This document shows, one piece after another, positions 56,405-64,000 of a stretch of 64,000 bases of DNA. Source of the stretch: Caldimonas mangrovi (GTDB lineage: Bacteria; Pseudomonadota; Gammaproteobacteria; Burkholderiales; Burkholderiaceae_C); assembly GCF_023721835.1 (NCBI RefSeq), contig NZ_JAMKFE010000008.1, positions 1 to 64,000 on the forward strand. The letters run 5' to 3'. The notes below the pieces were generated by a model. The model had not been told where the DNA came from and did no database searches. It saw only the letters and a program-made list of their open reading frames with translations. Position 1 is the stretch's first letter, and each line of letters begins with the position of its first letter. The position numbers and the translations under genes are program-made.

Positions 56405-57049
56405 ATGGGCACTGTCGCGGTGGTCGACTACGGCATGGGCAACCTGCGCTCGGTGTCGCAGGCGGTGATGCACGTGGCACAGGGCTCGGGTGTCCACGTG
56501 ATCGTCACGTCGCGCCCCGACGAGGTCTACGCCGCCGAGCGCATCGTGCTGCCGGGCCAGGGCGCGATGCCCGACTGCATGCGCGAGCTGCACGAGTCCG
56601 GGCTGCAGGAGGCCGTGCTGCACGCCGCCGCCCACAAGCCGCTGATGGGCGTGTGCGTCGGCATGCAGATGCTGCTCCAACGCAGCGAAGAAGGGCCGAC
56701 CGACGGTTTGGGGCTGATCCCCGGGCAGGTGCGGCGTTTCCGGCTCGACGGGCAGTTGCAGGCCGACGGCAGCCGCTACAAAGTGCCTCAGATGGGCTGG
56801 AACCAGGTGTTCCAGGCGCGGCCGCACGCGATCTGGGAAGGTGTTCCCGACGGCGCGTACTTCTATTTCGTGCACAGCTACTACGCGCAAACGCAGCATC
56901 CGCACCACAGCACCGGGGAAACCGAGTACGGCACACGCTTTACCTGCGCGGTGGCACGGGATAACATTTTTGCGACCCAGTTCCACCCGGAGAAGAGCGC
57001 AGACCACGGTTTGGCCCTGTACCGCAACTTCCTGACCTGGAAGCCCTGA
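56405..57049 (+). CDS. hisH: imidazole glycerol phosphate synthase, glutaminase subunit
   Basis: A 214-residue class I glutamine amidotransferase that supplies ammonia to HisF. The nucleophile is Cys84 in [10 protein letters not shown], with the His and Glu in [21 protein letters not shown] is the typical N-terminus. The start lies two bases after hisB, suggesting coupling. The partner hisF is two genes downstream, with hisA between, the usual order. Confidence 0.97.
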   Translation: MGTVAVVDYGMGNLRSVSQAVMHVAQGSGVHVIVTSRPDEVYAAERIVLPGQGAMPDCMRELHESGLQEAVLHAAAHKPLMGVCVGMQMLLQRSEEGPTDGLGLIPGQVRRFRLDGQLQADGSRYKVPQMGWNQVFQARPHAIWEGVPDGAYFYFVHSYYAQTQHPHHSTGETEYGTRFTCAVARDNIFATQFHPEKSADHGLALYRNFLTWKP

Positions 57050-57113
57050 GCGCTGCGCAGTCGTTCCTCTTCTCCACCCCACCCGCTTTCCCACCACCAC
57101 CATTGCCTCGGCT

Positions 57114-57863
57114 ATGTTGCTGATTCCTGCCATCGACCTGAAAGACGGCAAGTGCGTGCGCCTCAAACAAGGTGACATGAACGACTCCACCACCTTCGGC
57201 GAGGATCCGGCCGCGATTGCGCGTCGGTGGCTCGAAGCCGGTGCCCGCCGCCTGCATCTGGTGGACTTGAACGGCGCCTTCGCCGGCAAGCCGATCAACG
57301 AACCGGCCATCAAGGCCATCCTCGCCGAGGTCGGCGACGAGATCCCGGTGCAACTGGGCGGCGGCATCCGCGACCTCGACACCATCGAGCGCTACCTCGA
57401 CGACGGCTTGAGCTACGTCATCATCGGCACTGCGGCGGTCAAAAACCCGGGCTTCCTGAAAGACGCCTGCAGCGCTTTCGGCGGGCACATCATCGTCGGC
57501 CTCGACGCGAAGGACGGCAAGGTCGCCACCGACGGCTGGTCCAAGCTGTCCGGGCACGAAGTGATCGACCTGGCGAAAAAATTCGAGGACTACGGCGTGG
57601 AGGCGGTGATCTACACCGACATCGGCCGCGACGGCATGCTGACCGGCATCAACATCGACGCCACCGTGAAACTGGCGCAGGCGCTGACCATTCCGGTCAT
57701 CGCCTCCGGCGGGCTGAGCAACCTGGCCGACATCGACCGTCTGTGCGCGGTGCAGGACGAAGGCGTCGAAGGCGTGATCTGCGGCCGCGCGATCTACAGC
57801 GGCGACCTCGATTTCGCGCAGGCCCAGCAGCGCGCCGACGAACTCAACGGCAGCCTCGCCTGA
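57114..57863 (+). CDS. hisA: phosphoribosylformimino-AICAR phosphate isomerase
   Basis: A 249-residue TIM-barrel isomerase (ProFAR isomerase). [20 protein letters not shown] at the N-terminus with the catalytic Asp, VQLGGGIRD and [11 protein letters not shown] with the second catalytic Asp, and [10 protein letters not shown] phosphate-binding loop are all present. The ATG at 57114 is 64 bases after hisH. hisF begins 14 bases after its stop. Confidence 0.97.
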   Translation: MLLIPAIDLKDGKCVRLKQGDMNDSTTFGEDPAAIARRWLEAGARRLHLVDLNGAFAGKPINEPAIKAILAEVGDEIPVQLGGGIRDLDTIERYLDDGLSYVIIGTAAVKNPGFLKDACSAFGGHIIVGLDAKDGKVATDGWSKLSGHEVIDLAKKFEDYGVEAVIYTDIGRDGMLTGINIDATVKLAQALTIPVIASGGLSNLADIDRLCAVQDEGVEGVICGRAIYSGDLDFAQAQQRADELNGSLA

Positions 57864-57877
57864 TCGACGGCACCGGC

Positions 57878-58639
57878 ATGCTGGCCAAACGCATCATTCC
57901 GTGCCTGGACGTGACCGGCGGTCGCGTCGTCAAGGGCGTCAACTTCGTCGAGCTGCGGGACGCCGGCGACCCGGTCGAGATCGCCGCCCGTTACAACGAA
58001 CAGGGCGCCGACGAGCTGACTTTCCTCGACATCACCGCGACCAGCGACGGACGCGACCTGATCCTGCACATCATCGAGGCGGTCGCCAGCCAGGTGTTCA
58101 TTCCGCTCACCGTGGGCGGTGGTGTGCGCACGGTCGAGGACGTGCGCCGGCTGTTGAACGTCGGCGCCGACAAGATCAGCTTCAATTCGGCCGCGGTGGT
58201 TAACCCGCAGGTGATCCGCGATGCCTCGTACAAATACGGTGCGCAGTGCATCGTCGTCGCGATCGATGCAAAAGCCCGCGACGACGGCAGCGGCTGGGAC
58301 GTCTATACCCATGGCGGGCGCAAGAACACCGGGCTCGACGCGGTGGACTGGGCGTGCCGGATGGCCGAGCACGGAGCCGGCGAGATCCTGCTGACCAGCA
58401 TGGACCGCGACGGCACGAAAAGCGGCTTCGACCTGGCGCTGACCCGGGCGGTCAGCGACGCGGTCCCGGTGCCGGTGATCGCCTCCGGCGGGGTGGGCAA
58501 CCTGGAGCACCTGGCCGACGGCATCCAGCAGGGCCACGCCGACGCGGTGCTGGCCGCCAGCATCTTCCACTACGGCGACTACACGGTGGCCGAGGCCAAG
58601 GCGGTGATGGCCGGGCGCGGTATCCCTGTCAGGGGCTGA
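57878..58639 (+). CDS. hisF: imidazole glycerol phosphate synthase, cyclase subunit
   Basis: A 253-residue TIM-barrel cyclase that makes imidazoleglycerol phosphate and AICAR using HisH-derived ammonia. [20 protein letters not shown] holds the catalytic Asp11-type residue, [12 protein letters not shown] and [14 protein letters not shown] (second catalytic Asp) follow, and [10 protein letters not shown] binds phosphate. The ATG at 57878 has only a weak ribosome site (GACGGCACCGGC). It is 14 bases after hisA. Confidence 0.97.
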   Translation: MLAKRIIPCLDVTGGRVVKGVNFVELRDAGDPVEIAARYNEQGADELTFLDITATSDGRDLILHIIEAVASQVFIPLTVGGGVRTVEDVRRLLNVGADKISFNSAAVVNPQVIRDASYKYGAQCIVVAIDAKARDDGSGWDVYTHGGRKNTGLDAVDWACRMAEHGAGEILLTSMDRDGTKSGFDLALTRAVSDAVPVPVIASGGVGNLEHLADGIQQGHADAVLAASIFHYGDYTVAEAKAVMAGRGIPVRG

Positions 58640-58697
58640 GAAACCCGCACCGTCAAGGCTGGATATCCGGTCACAAGCGGTTGCTACACTGCCCCCC

Positions 58698-59087
58698 ATG
58701 GAGTGGCTCGAACAAGTCAAGTGGGACGATCAAGGTCTGGTGCCGGTGATCGCGCAGGAAGTCGGCAGCAACGACGTGCTGATGTTCGCCTTCATGAACC
58801 GCGAGGCGCTGTGCAAGACCGCCGAACGGGGCGAGGCCGTGTACTGGAGCCGCTCGCGCCAGCGCCTGTGGCACAAGGGCGAGGAATCCGGCCACATCCA
58901 GAAGGTGCACGAGATCCGGCTCGACTGCGATGCTGACGTCGTGCTGCTGAAGGTGACGCAGCTCGGTCACGAGCCGGGCATCGCCTGCCACACCGGGCGC
59001 CATTCCTGCTTCTTCAACGTCTACCGCGACGGGCAATGGCAGGTGGTCGAACCGGTCTTGAAAGACCCCGAGCGGATCTACAAATGA
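58698..59087 (+). CDS. hisI: phosphoribosyl-AMP cyclohydrolase
   Basis: A 129-residue zinc/magnesium enzyme opening the adenine ring of phosphoribosyl-AMP. The metal and catalytic motifs [31 protein letters not shown] and [10 protein letters not shown] are intact. It is separate from HisE here, whereas in enterics they are fused. The ATG at 58698 is supported by family length. Its stop overlaps the hisE start (ATGA). Confidence 0.97.
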   Translation: MEWLEQVKWDDQGLVPVIAQEVGSNDVLMFAFMNREALCKTAERGEAVYWSRSRQRLWHKGEESGHIQKVHEIRLDCDADVVLLKVTQLGHEPGIACHTGRHSCFFNVYRDGQWQVVEPVLKDPERIYK

Positions 59088-59437
59088 CCGGCATGACCTC
59101 CAACGACACGCTCGAGCGGCTGGCGCAGGTGATCGAATCGCGCAAGGGCGCCGACCCGGACACGTCCTACGTCGCGCGCCTGTTCCACAAGGGCACCGAT
59201 GCCATCCTGAAAAAGGTCGGCGAGGAGGCCACCGAAACCGTGATGGCGGCCAAGGACGGCGACCCGCAGAAGATCGTCTACGAAGTGGCCGACCTGTGGT
59301 TCCACTCGATGGTGGCGCTGGCCGCGTTCAACCTGCGCCCGGCCGACGTGCTGGCCGAGCTGGCGCGGCGCGAGGGCCTGTCCGGCCTGCAGGAGTTCGC
59401 GCAGCGCGGTACCCCCGCTGGAGGCCACACACCATGA
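59084..59437 (+). CDS. hisE: phosphoribosyl-ATP pyrophosphatase
   Basis: A 117-residue MazG-like all-helical enzyme hydrolysing phosphoribosyl-ATP, the step before His[21 protein letters not shown] and [13 protein letters not shown] with the acidic metal ligands and [15 protein letters not shown] are typical. The start at 59084 overlaps the hisI stop; the Met four codons later is possible. Its own stop overlaps the next gene by four bases, tying his expression to the downstream genes. Confidence 0.96.
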   Translation: MTGMTSNDTLERLAQVIESRKGADPDTSYVARLFHKGTDAILKKVGEEATETVMAAKDGDPQKIVYEVADLWFHSMVALAAFNLRPADVLAELARREGLSGLQEFAQRGTPAGGHTP

Positions 59438-59811
59438 GCGACACCATCGACCTGGGCGAACGCGACCGGCACCTGAAGACGATCGGCATCATCAGCTACC
59501 TGCTGCACGCCATCGTTGCGGTTGCCGCGCTGGTGCCGACCGTGCAGGCCAGCATCGTGCTGCTGCTGATCGCCTTCGTGCTCGATCTCGTCAAGAAAGA
59601 CGACGCGGCCGGCACCTGGCAGGAATCGCACTTTCGCTGGCGCATCCGCACGGTGGTGTGGGCCGGCGCGCTGTATCTGCTGACGCTGCCGCTGTGGTTT
59701 CTGTTGATCGTGCCCGGATGGATTGCGTGGTTCGTGATTTCCATCTGGTTTCTGTACCGTATCGTGCGCGGCTGGTTGAACCTCAACGAGAATCGCGCGA
59801 TCCAAGCCTGA
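59434..59811 (+). CDS. DUF4870-like small membrane protein
   Basis: A 125-residue inner-membrane protein with three predicted spans (about 18-36, 38-50 and 75-112 as a long hydrophobic region). The composition and [20 protein letters not shown] followed by [19 protein letters not shown] resemble the Tic20/DUF4870 group. The ATG at 59434 overlaps the hisE stop. It is commonly found at this position between hisE and the HIT gene in Burkholderiales. Function unknown. Confidence 0.85.
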   Translation: MSDTIDLGERDRHLKTIGIISYLLHAIVAVAALVPTVQASIVLLLIAFVLDLVKKDDAAGTWQESHFRWRIRTVVWAGALYLLTLPLWFLLIVPGWIAWFVISIWFLYRIVRGWLNLNENRAIQA

Positions 59812-59820
59812 CGCCAAGAG

Positions 59821-60168
59821 ATGAGCCACGACCCGAACTGCGTTTTCTGCAAGATCGTCGCCGGGCAGATCCCGTCGAAGAAGGTCTACGAGGATGAAGA
59901 GCTCTTCGCCTTCCACGACATCCGCCCGCACGCGCCGATCCACTTCATGATCATCCCGAAGCTGCATGTGCCGTCGCTCAACGAGGCGACGGCCGAGCAC
60001 CAGGCGTTGCTGGGCCGCATCCTGACGCTGGCGCCCAGGCTGGCACGCGAGCAGGGTGCCTCGAACGGTTTCCGCACGGTGATCAACACGGGCGTCGATG
60101 GCGGGCAGGAGGTCTACCACCTCCACGTCCACGTCATGGGCGGTCCCCGGCCCTGGAACCTGGGCTGA
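59821..60168 (+). CDS. HIT-family nucleotide hydrolase
   Basis: A 115-residue histidine-triad protein (HINT type). The triad is HLHVHVMGG with His100, His102 and His104, and NCVFCKIVAGQIPSKKVYED begins the protein, the two Cys being usual for zinc-binding HINT members. Such enzymes hydrolyse AMP-lysine or adenosine phosphoramidates. The ATG at 59821 follows CCAAGAG. It lies nine bases after the membrane-protein gene and 34 before tatA. Confidence 0.95.
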   Translation: MSHDPNCVFCKIVAGQIPSKKVYEDEELFAFHDIRPHAPIHFMIIPKLHVPSLNEATAEHQALLGRILTLAPRLAREQGASNGFRTVINTGVDGGQEVYHLHVHVMGGPRPWNLG

Positions 60169-60202
60169 ACGTAAAATTCGTATTCGTCGTTAGGAGAAAG
60201 AC

Positions 60203-60436
60203 ATGGGTTCCTTCAGCATCTGGCACTGGTTGATCGTGCTGTTGATCGTCGTGCTGGTGTTTGGCACCAAGAAGCTCAAGAACATGGGCTCCGACCTGGG
60301 CGGGGCGGTCAAGGGCTTCAAGGACGGCATGCGCGACGGCTCGTCCGGCGACGCCGCAGCGCCGCCGCAGCAGGTCACGAGCGAAAAGTCGGCCGACAAG
60401 TCGACCATCGACGTCGAAGCCAAGACCAAGTCCTGA
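60203..60436 (+). CDS. tatA: Sec-independent translocase subunit TatA
   Basis: A 77-residue pore-forming subunit of the twin-arginine system. [20 protein letters not shown] is the membrane span with the FGxKK hinge, followed by the amphipathic helix [19 protein letters not shown] and a polar tail. The ATG at 60203 has AGGAG seven bases upstream. It begins the tatABC group that moves folded proteins across the inner membrane. Confidence 0.97.
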   Translation: MGSFSIWHWLIVLLIVVLVFGTKKLKNMGSDLGGAVKGFKDGMRDGSSGDAAAPPQQVTSEKSADKSTIDVEAKTKS

Positions 60437-60502
60437 TTTCCACCCAGCGTGTCGCCGGCGTGAGCTGCCCGCCCGCGCCGGCCTTCCTTTTTCCCTCGCC
60501 TC

Positions 60503-60985
60503 ATGATTGATTTCGGCTTCGACAAGCTGGCCCTGATCGGGGCGGTGGCGTTGATCGTCATCGGCCCCGAGAAGCTGCCCCGCGTGGCCCGCACCGTCGG
60601 GCACTTGCTGGGCAAGGCGCAGCGTTACGTCGCCGACGTCAAGGCCGAGGTGAACCGGTCCATCGAGCTCGACGAGCTCAAGAAGATGAAGACCGAATTC
60701 GAGGACGCCGCTCGCAACGTCGAGCAGGAGGTGTCCCAGGCCACCGGCGACTTCGAGAAAGCCTGGACCGACGCGACCGGCAGTGCCGGCGCGATCGAGC
60801 AGGGCGGCGGCTGGGAGCCGCCCCCGCCGGAATACAAGCACCCGAAGAAAAACTGGCGGCTCAAGCGCGGTGCGACGCCGCAGTGGTACAAGCAGCGCCA
60901 GGGCGTGCGCACGCACGCGCAGTCGGGCGCTGCCCGGGTTGCGCGCTTCCGCCCGCACCGGCCGTCATCGAAAGTCGGCTCGTGA
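60503..60985 (+). CDS. tatB: Sec-independent translocase subunit TatB
   Basis: A 160-residue Tat[21 protein letters not shown] with the [11 protein letters not shown] hinge is diagnostic, followed by a long amphipathic coiled helix (about 25-85) and a basic Pro-containing tail that differs among species. The ATG at 60503 is used. The stop overlaps the GTG of tatC. Confidence 0.96.
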   Translation: MIDFGFDKLALIGAVALIVIGPEKLPRVARTVGHLLGKAQRYVADVKAEVNRSIELDELKKMKTEFEDAARNVEQEVSQATGDFEKAWTDATGSAGAIEQGGGWEPPPPEYKHPKKNWRLKRGATPQWYKQRQGVRTHAQSGAARVARFRPHRPSSKVGS

Positions 60986-61773
60986 GCCAGAACACTCCCC
61001 ACAAAGACCGCGACGAACTGGAAGGCACCGAGCAGCCCTTCGTCTCCCACCTGATCGAACTGCGCGACCGCCTGATCCGGGCGGTGATCGCCATCGGTGT
61101 CGTGTTCGGTGCGCTGTTCTTCTGGCCCGGGCCGGCAGGGCTGTACGACCTGCTGGCCGCACCGCTGGTGGCCCATCTGCCAGAAGGCAGCACGCTGATC
61201 GCCACCAACGTGATCTCGCCGTTCATCGTGCCGCTGAAGATCACGCTGATGGCGGCCTTCCTGATCGCACTGCCGGTGGTGCTCTACCAGGTGTGGGCCT
61301 TCGTGGCGCCGGGGCTGTACACCCACGAGAAGAAGCTGGTGCTGCCGCTGGTGATCTCCAGCACGCTGCTGTTCCTCATCGGGGTGGCGTTCTGCTACTT
61401 TTTCGTGTTCGGCAAGGTGTTCAGTTTCATCCAAAGCTTCGCACCCAAGAGCATCACGGCCGCGCCGGACATCGAGGCCTACCTGAGCTTCGTGCTGACG
61501 ATGTTCCTTGCCTTCGGCCTGGCTTTCGAGGTGCCGATCGTCGTCGTGGTGCTGGCACGCCTGGGCATGGTCAGCATCGAGAAGCTGAAAGCCTTTCGCA
61601 GCTACTTCATTGTCGTGGCCTTCATCATCGCGGCTGTCGTCACGCCACCCGACGTGATCTCGCAGCTGGCGCTGGCCATCCCGATGTGCCTGCTCTACGA
61701 AGTGGGCATCTGGGCGGCGCAGATCTTCATCAAGCACACGCGCGCCCCGGACGCTGAAGAAGACACCGCCTGA
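60982..61773 (+). CDS. tatC: Sec-independent translocase subunit TatC
   Basis: A 263-residue six-span protein that recognises twin-arginine signal peptides. [20 protein letters not shown] at the N-terminus with the conserved Glu of [24 protein letters not shown] and [19 protein letters not shown] are typical. The start is the GTG at 60982 overlapping tatB (GTGA). An upstream start would only add shadow sequence. It ends the operon; a hairpin follows. Confidence 0.97.
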   Translation: MSQNTPHKDRDELEGTEQPFVSHLIELRDRLIRAVIAIGVVFGALFFWPGPAGLYDLLAAPLVAHLPEGSTLIATNVISPFIVPLKITLMAAFLIALPVVLYQVWAFVAPGLYTHEKKLVLPLVISSTLLFLIGVAFCYFFVFGKVFSFIQSFAPKSITAAPDIEAYLSFVLTMFLAFGLAFEVPIVVVVLARLGMVSIEKLKAFRSYFIVVAFIIAAVVTPPDVISQLALAIPMCLLYEVGIWAAQIFIKHTRAPDAEEDTA

Positions 61774-61809
61774 CGGGCCCTTCTGAAACCTCCCGAGGCG
61801 GCGGTAGCC

Positions 61810-61831
61810 GGTCGCCTCGCCGCAGGCGACC
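61810..61831. terminator. perfect hairpin between convergent tatC and protease genes
   Basis: GGTCGCCT (61810-61817) and AGGCGACC (61824-61831) form an eight-base stem with a six-base loop, directly after the stop of the protease on the minus strand and 37 bases after tatC. It may end transcription from both sides, though there is no T-run. Confidence 0.55.
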
Positions 61832-61832
61832 C

Positions 61833-62975
61833 TCAGCGCAGCTGTCGCTGCACCTTCGGCCGCTGGGCCACTTTCACTCGCATCTCGATCGACTCGCTGC
61901 CACGCTGCACCCCGATTTCGGCCTCGCTGCCGGGTTTCAGTTCAGCCACTGCGTTCAGCAATTGCACCGTGCTCTTGACCGGTTTGCCGGCGACCGCGAC
62001 CACCACGTCGCCGGGCCGCACGCCGGCCTGCTGAGCCGGGCCGCCTTGCAGCACGCCGGTGATCAGCACGCCGTCCTCGACTGGCAGGTTGAACGTCTGT
62101 GCCATCTCCGGCGTCAGATCCTGGGGCTCGACACCAATCCAGCCGCGCGTCACCTGGCCGTCGCGGATCAGGCTTTCCATCACCTGGCGGGCCGTCGAGG
62201 CGGGAATCGCGAAGCCGATGCCCATGTTGCCGCCCGAGCGCGAGTAGATCGCGGTGTTGATGCCCATCAGGTTGCCGCCCGCGTCGATCAACGCGCCGCC
62301 GGAATTGCCGGGGTTGATCGCTGCATCGGTCTGGATGAAGTTCTCGAAGGTGTTGATGCCGAGCTGGTTGCGCCCGAGCGCGCTGATGATGCCGGACGTC
62401 ACCGTCTGGCCCACGCCGAAGGGGTTGCCGATGGCGAGCACCACGTCGCCCACCTCGAGCGCATCGGAGTCGCCGAACGTGACGGCGGGCAGCTTGTCCA
62501 GTTCGATCTTCAGCACCGCGAGGTCGGTCTCGGGGTCGCTGCCGACCACCTTCGCACTGGTCTTGCGGCCGTCGCTCAGCATCACTTCGATGTCGTCGGC
62601 GCCTTCGATCACGTGGTTGTTGGTCAGCAGGTAGCCTTCGGATGAGACGATCACGCCTGAACCGAGCCCCACCTGGGGCTGCGCGCCCTGCTCGCCGAAG
62701 AAGAACCTGAACCACGGGTCTTCCATCTGCGGGTTGCGGGTAGGCGCCTTGCTGGTGGCAATGTTGACCACCGCCGGCGAGGCGCGCTTGGCGGCGGCCG
62801 AATAGCTGCTCGGCGCAGCGGCCGGCGTCACCGCGGGGGCTTCGGTGACCGAAATGGTGGGCACCACCCCGGACGGGTTGCGTTGCAACCATTCGGGCTT
62901 GAGCGTGGCGACGACGAACAGCGCCGCCACGGCGACCGTGACGGCTTGGGAGAAAATCAGCCAGGTTTTGCGCAT
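61833..62975 (-). CDS. DegS/DegQ-like periplasmic serine protease
   Basis: A 380-residue HtrA-family protease. A membrane anchor or uncleaved signal (about 5-25) precedes a Pro/Ala-rich linker, then the protease domain with His121 (LLTNNHVIEG), Asp151 (SDPETDLAVLKI) and Ser225 (INPGNSGGALI). One PDZ domain follows (about 285-370, GVLITGVLQGGPAQQAGVRP). A single PDZ and an N-terminal anchor resemble DegS more than DegP, pointing to periplasmic quality control or sigma-E-type signalling. The start at 62975 (MRKTWLIF) is chosen over upstream frame for the anchor. It is divergent from the Nif3-like gene by 12 bases. Confidence 0.93.
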   Translation of the reverse strand: MRKTWLIFSQAVTVAVAALFVVATLKPEWLQRNPSGVVPTISVTEAPAVTPAAAPSSYSAAAKRASPAVVNIATSKAPTRNPQMEDPWFRFFFGEQGAQPQVGLGSGVIVSSEGYLLTNNHVIEGADDIEVMLSDGRKTSAKVVGSDPETDLAVLKIELDKLPAVTFGDSDALEVGDVVLAIGNPFGVGQTVTSGIISALGRNQLGINTFENFIQTDAAINPGNSGGALIDAGGNLMGINTAIYSRSGGNMGIGFAIPASTARQVMESLIRDGQVTRGWIGVEPQDLTPEMAQTFNLPVEDGVLITGVLQGGPAQQAGVRPGDVVVAVAGKPVKSTVQLLNAVAELKPGSEAEIGVQRGSESIEMRVKVAQRPKVQRQLR

Positions 62976-62987
62976 AGGACGTGACAG

Positions 62988-63737
62988 ATGATCCACCGCG
63001 ATGAAATGGATACCTACCTGAAAGGCCTGCTGGCGGTGGACCGATTCAGGGATTATGGGCCGAACGGCTTGCAAGTCGAAGGCAAGCCGGAGGTCCGCAC
63101 GCTGGTCAGCGGCGTGACCGCCAGTCTGGCGCTGATCGAAGCGGCGATCGACGCGGGTGCCGACGCGATCCTCGTGCATCACGGCCTGTTCTGGCGCGGT
63201 CAGGACGGCCGTGTCGTGGGCTGGATGAAAAAGCGTCTGCACCGGCTGCTGGCCGCTGACGTGAACCTGTACGCCTATCACCTGCCGCTCGACGCCCACG
63301 CCGAACTTGGCAACAACGCGCAACTGGGGCACCGGCTCGGGCTGAACATCGAGTCCCGGTTCGGCGAGCAGGACCTCGGTTGCCTCGGCACACCGGCGCA
63401 GCCGCTGACCCTGGCAGCGCTGTCCACGCTGTTGCAGGCCCGCTTGAGCCGCTCACCTGTCGTCGTCGAGGGCGACGGCCGGCCGATTCGCCGGGTGGCC
63501 TGGTGCACCGGCGGTGCGCAGGGGTACTTCGAAGCGGCGATCGCCGCCGGCGCCGACGCCTTCGTGACCGGGGAGATCTCGGAGCCGCAAGCGCACTACG
63601 CGCGCGAAACGGGGGTCGCGTACCTCGCGTGCGGGCATCACGCCACCGAGCGCTTCGGCGCCCCTGCGGTCGCCGCGCACGTGGCCTCGCACTTCGGCAT
63701 CGAGCATCGATTCATCGACGTGGACAACCCCGCATGA
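62988..63737 (+). CDS. Nif3-like dinuclear metal center protein
   Basis: A 249-residue protein of the Nif3/YbgI (DUF34) family, forming toroidal hexamers with a dinuclear metal site. FRDYGPNGLQVEGKPEVRTL, DAILVHHGLFW, YAYHLPLDAH and CGHHATERFG contain the metal-binding His and Glu residues. Its reaction is unsettled; a GTP-cyclohydrolase-like or metal chaperone role has been suggested. The ATG at 62988 fits the family length. The stop overlaps the pdxA start by four bases. Confidence 0.95.
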   Translation: MIHRDEMDTYLKGLLAVDRFRDYGPNGLQVEGKPEVRTLVSGVTASLALIEAAIDAGADAILVHHGLFWRGQDGRVVGWMKKRLHRLLAADVNLYAYHLPLDAHAELGNNAQLGHRLGLNIESRFGEQDLGCLGTPAQPLTLAALSTLLQARLSRSPVVVEGDGRPIRRVAWCTGGAQGYFEAAIAAGADAFVTGEISEPQAHYARETGVAYLACGHHATERFGAPAVAAHVASHFGIEHRFIDVDNPA

Positions 63738-64000
63738 GCGCCCCTCTCAGGCGGCCTCTGGCCCTGACCATGGGGGACCCGGCCGGCATCGGGCCCGAGA
63801 TCGTGGCCCAGGCCTATCGCCTGGGCGTGGCACGCAACACCGTGGTGCTCGGCGACGTGGCCGTGCTGCGGCGTGCCGCGCAGTGCACCGGCGGCATGCT
63901 GCCGGTGGCCGTGCTCGAGCGAGCCGAGGATGTGGCGCATGTCCCGCCTGCCTGCATTCCCGTTGTGCCGGTGGTGGATCTGCCCGAACTGCCGGCGTTC
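63734..64000 (+). CDS. pdxA: 4-hydroxythreonine-4-phosphate dehydrogenase, N-terminal part
   Basis: The first 89 residues run off the window edge. LALTMGDPAGIGPEIVAQAY is the diagnostic N-terminal motif of PdxA, which oxidises 4-phosphohydroxy-threonine in the deoxyxylulose-5-phosphate-dependent pathway to pyridoxal phosphate. VVLGDVAVLRRAAQ follows as usual. The ATG at 63734 overlaps the Nif3-like stop (ATGA), showing coupling. In Burkholderiales pdxA is commonly near ksgA, not visible here. Confidence 0.93.
   Translation, partial: MSAPLRRPLALTMGDPAGIGPEIVAQAYRLGVARNTVVLGDVAVLRRAAQCTGGMLPVAVLERAEDVAHVPPACIPVVPVVDLPELPAF

Overview
The window is high-GC DNA (mostly G or C at third codon positions) with compact bacterial operons. 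Several features point to a betaproteobacterium of the order Burkholderiales, most like the Rubrivivax/Leptothrix/Caldimonas group: the murA-his-HIT-tatABC gene order, a double-length UvrA, extracellular polyhydroxybutyrate (PHB) degradation genes and PEP-CTERM proteins. The species cannot be fixed from this sequence.

Region 1 (1-4.8 kb) is an accessory patch. It opens with the 3' end of an IS481-type transposase. Two unrecognised proteins follow that look like type III secretion substrates: an 808-residue protein with a Ser/Pro/Ala-rich N-terminus and a 446-residue Met/Gly/Pro/Gln-rich, harpin-like protein. The first sits behind a perfect plant-inducible-promoter (PIP) box with a correctly spaced -10 element. 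The second has the same layout with one mismatch. No secretion apparatus is in the window.

Region 2 (4.8-15.5 kb) holds a YCII protein, a cytoplasmic trypsin-like protease, a response regulator, a transglutaminase-like protein, a large CHASE-PAS hybrid histidine kinase and a class II (B12-dependent) ribonucleotide reductase.

Region 3 (15.5-23 kb, minus strand) encodes secreted or surface proteins: a glycoside hydrolase lipoprotein, a large PEP-CTERM repeat protein, a PEP-CTERM phytase-like esterase and another lipoprotein.

Region 4 (23.3-29.3 kb) holds regulators and small enzymes: a sigma-54 activator, an AraC regulator divergent from an aldo/keto reductase, an NTF2-like/Atu4866 fusion, a DUF2231 membrane protein and a methyltransferase.

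Region 5 (29.3-40.6 kb) is the most coherent system. A candidate sigma-54 promoter with upstream inverted repeats precedes a one-direction cluster: a branched-chain-type (HAAT) binding protein, an extracellular PHB depolymerase, two ABC ATPases, two permeases, a 3-hydroxybutyrate-oligomer hydrolase and an alpha/beta hydrolase. A second binding protein lies convergent at the end. I read this as a 'degrade, cleave and import' locus for PHB, in which the transporter probably carries 3-hydroxybutyrate or its oligomers rather than amino acids.

Region 6 (40.8-50.5 kb) holds the tandem UvrA, a decayed YitT-family gene, a TPR protein, a TetR regulator, an ABC-2 exporter pair and a 176-bp MITE-like inverted-repeat element.

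Region 7 (50.5-64 kb) is a housekeeping block: bolA-murA, hisG-D-C-B-H-A-F-I-E, a small membrane protein, a HIT hydrolase, tatABC, a convergent DegS-like protease, a Nif3-like protein and the start of pdxA. Three copies of a GC-rich dispersed repeat interrupt the murA-hisB part, and a fourth inverted copy lies near 39.4 kb. No tRNA, rRNA or CRISPR array was seen.
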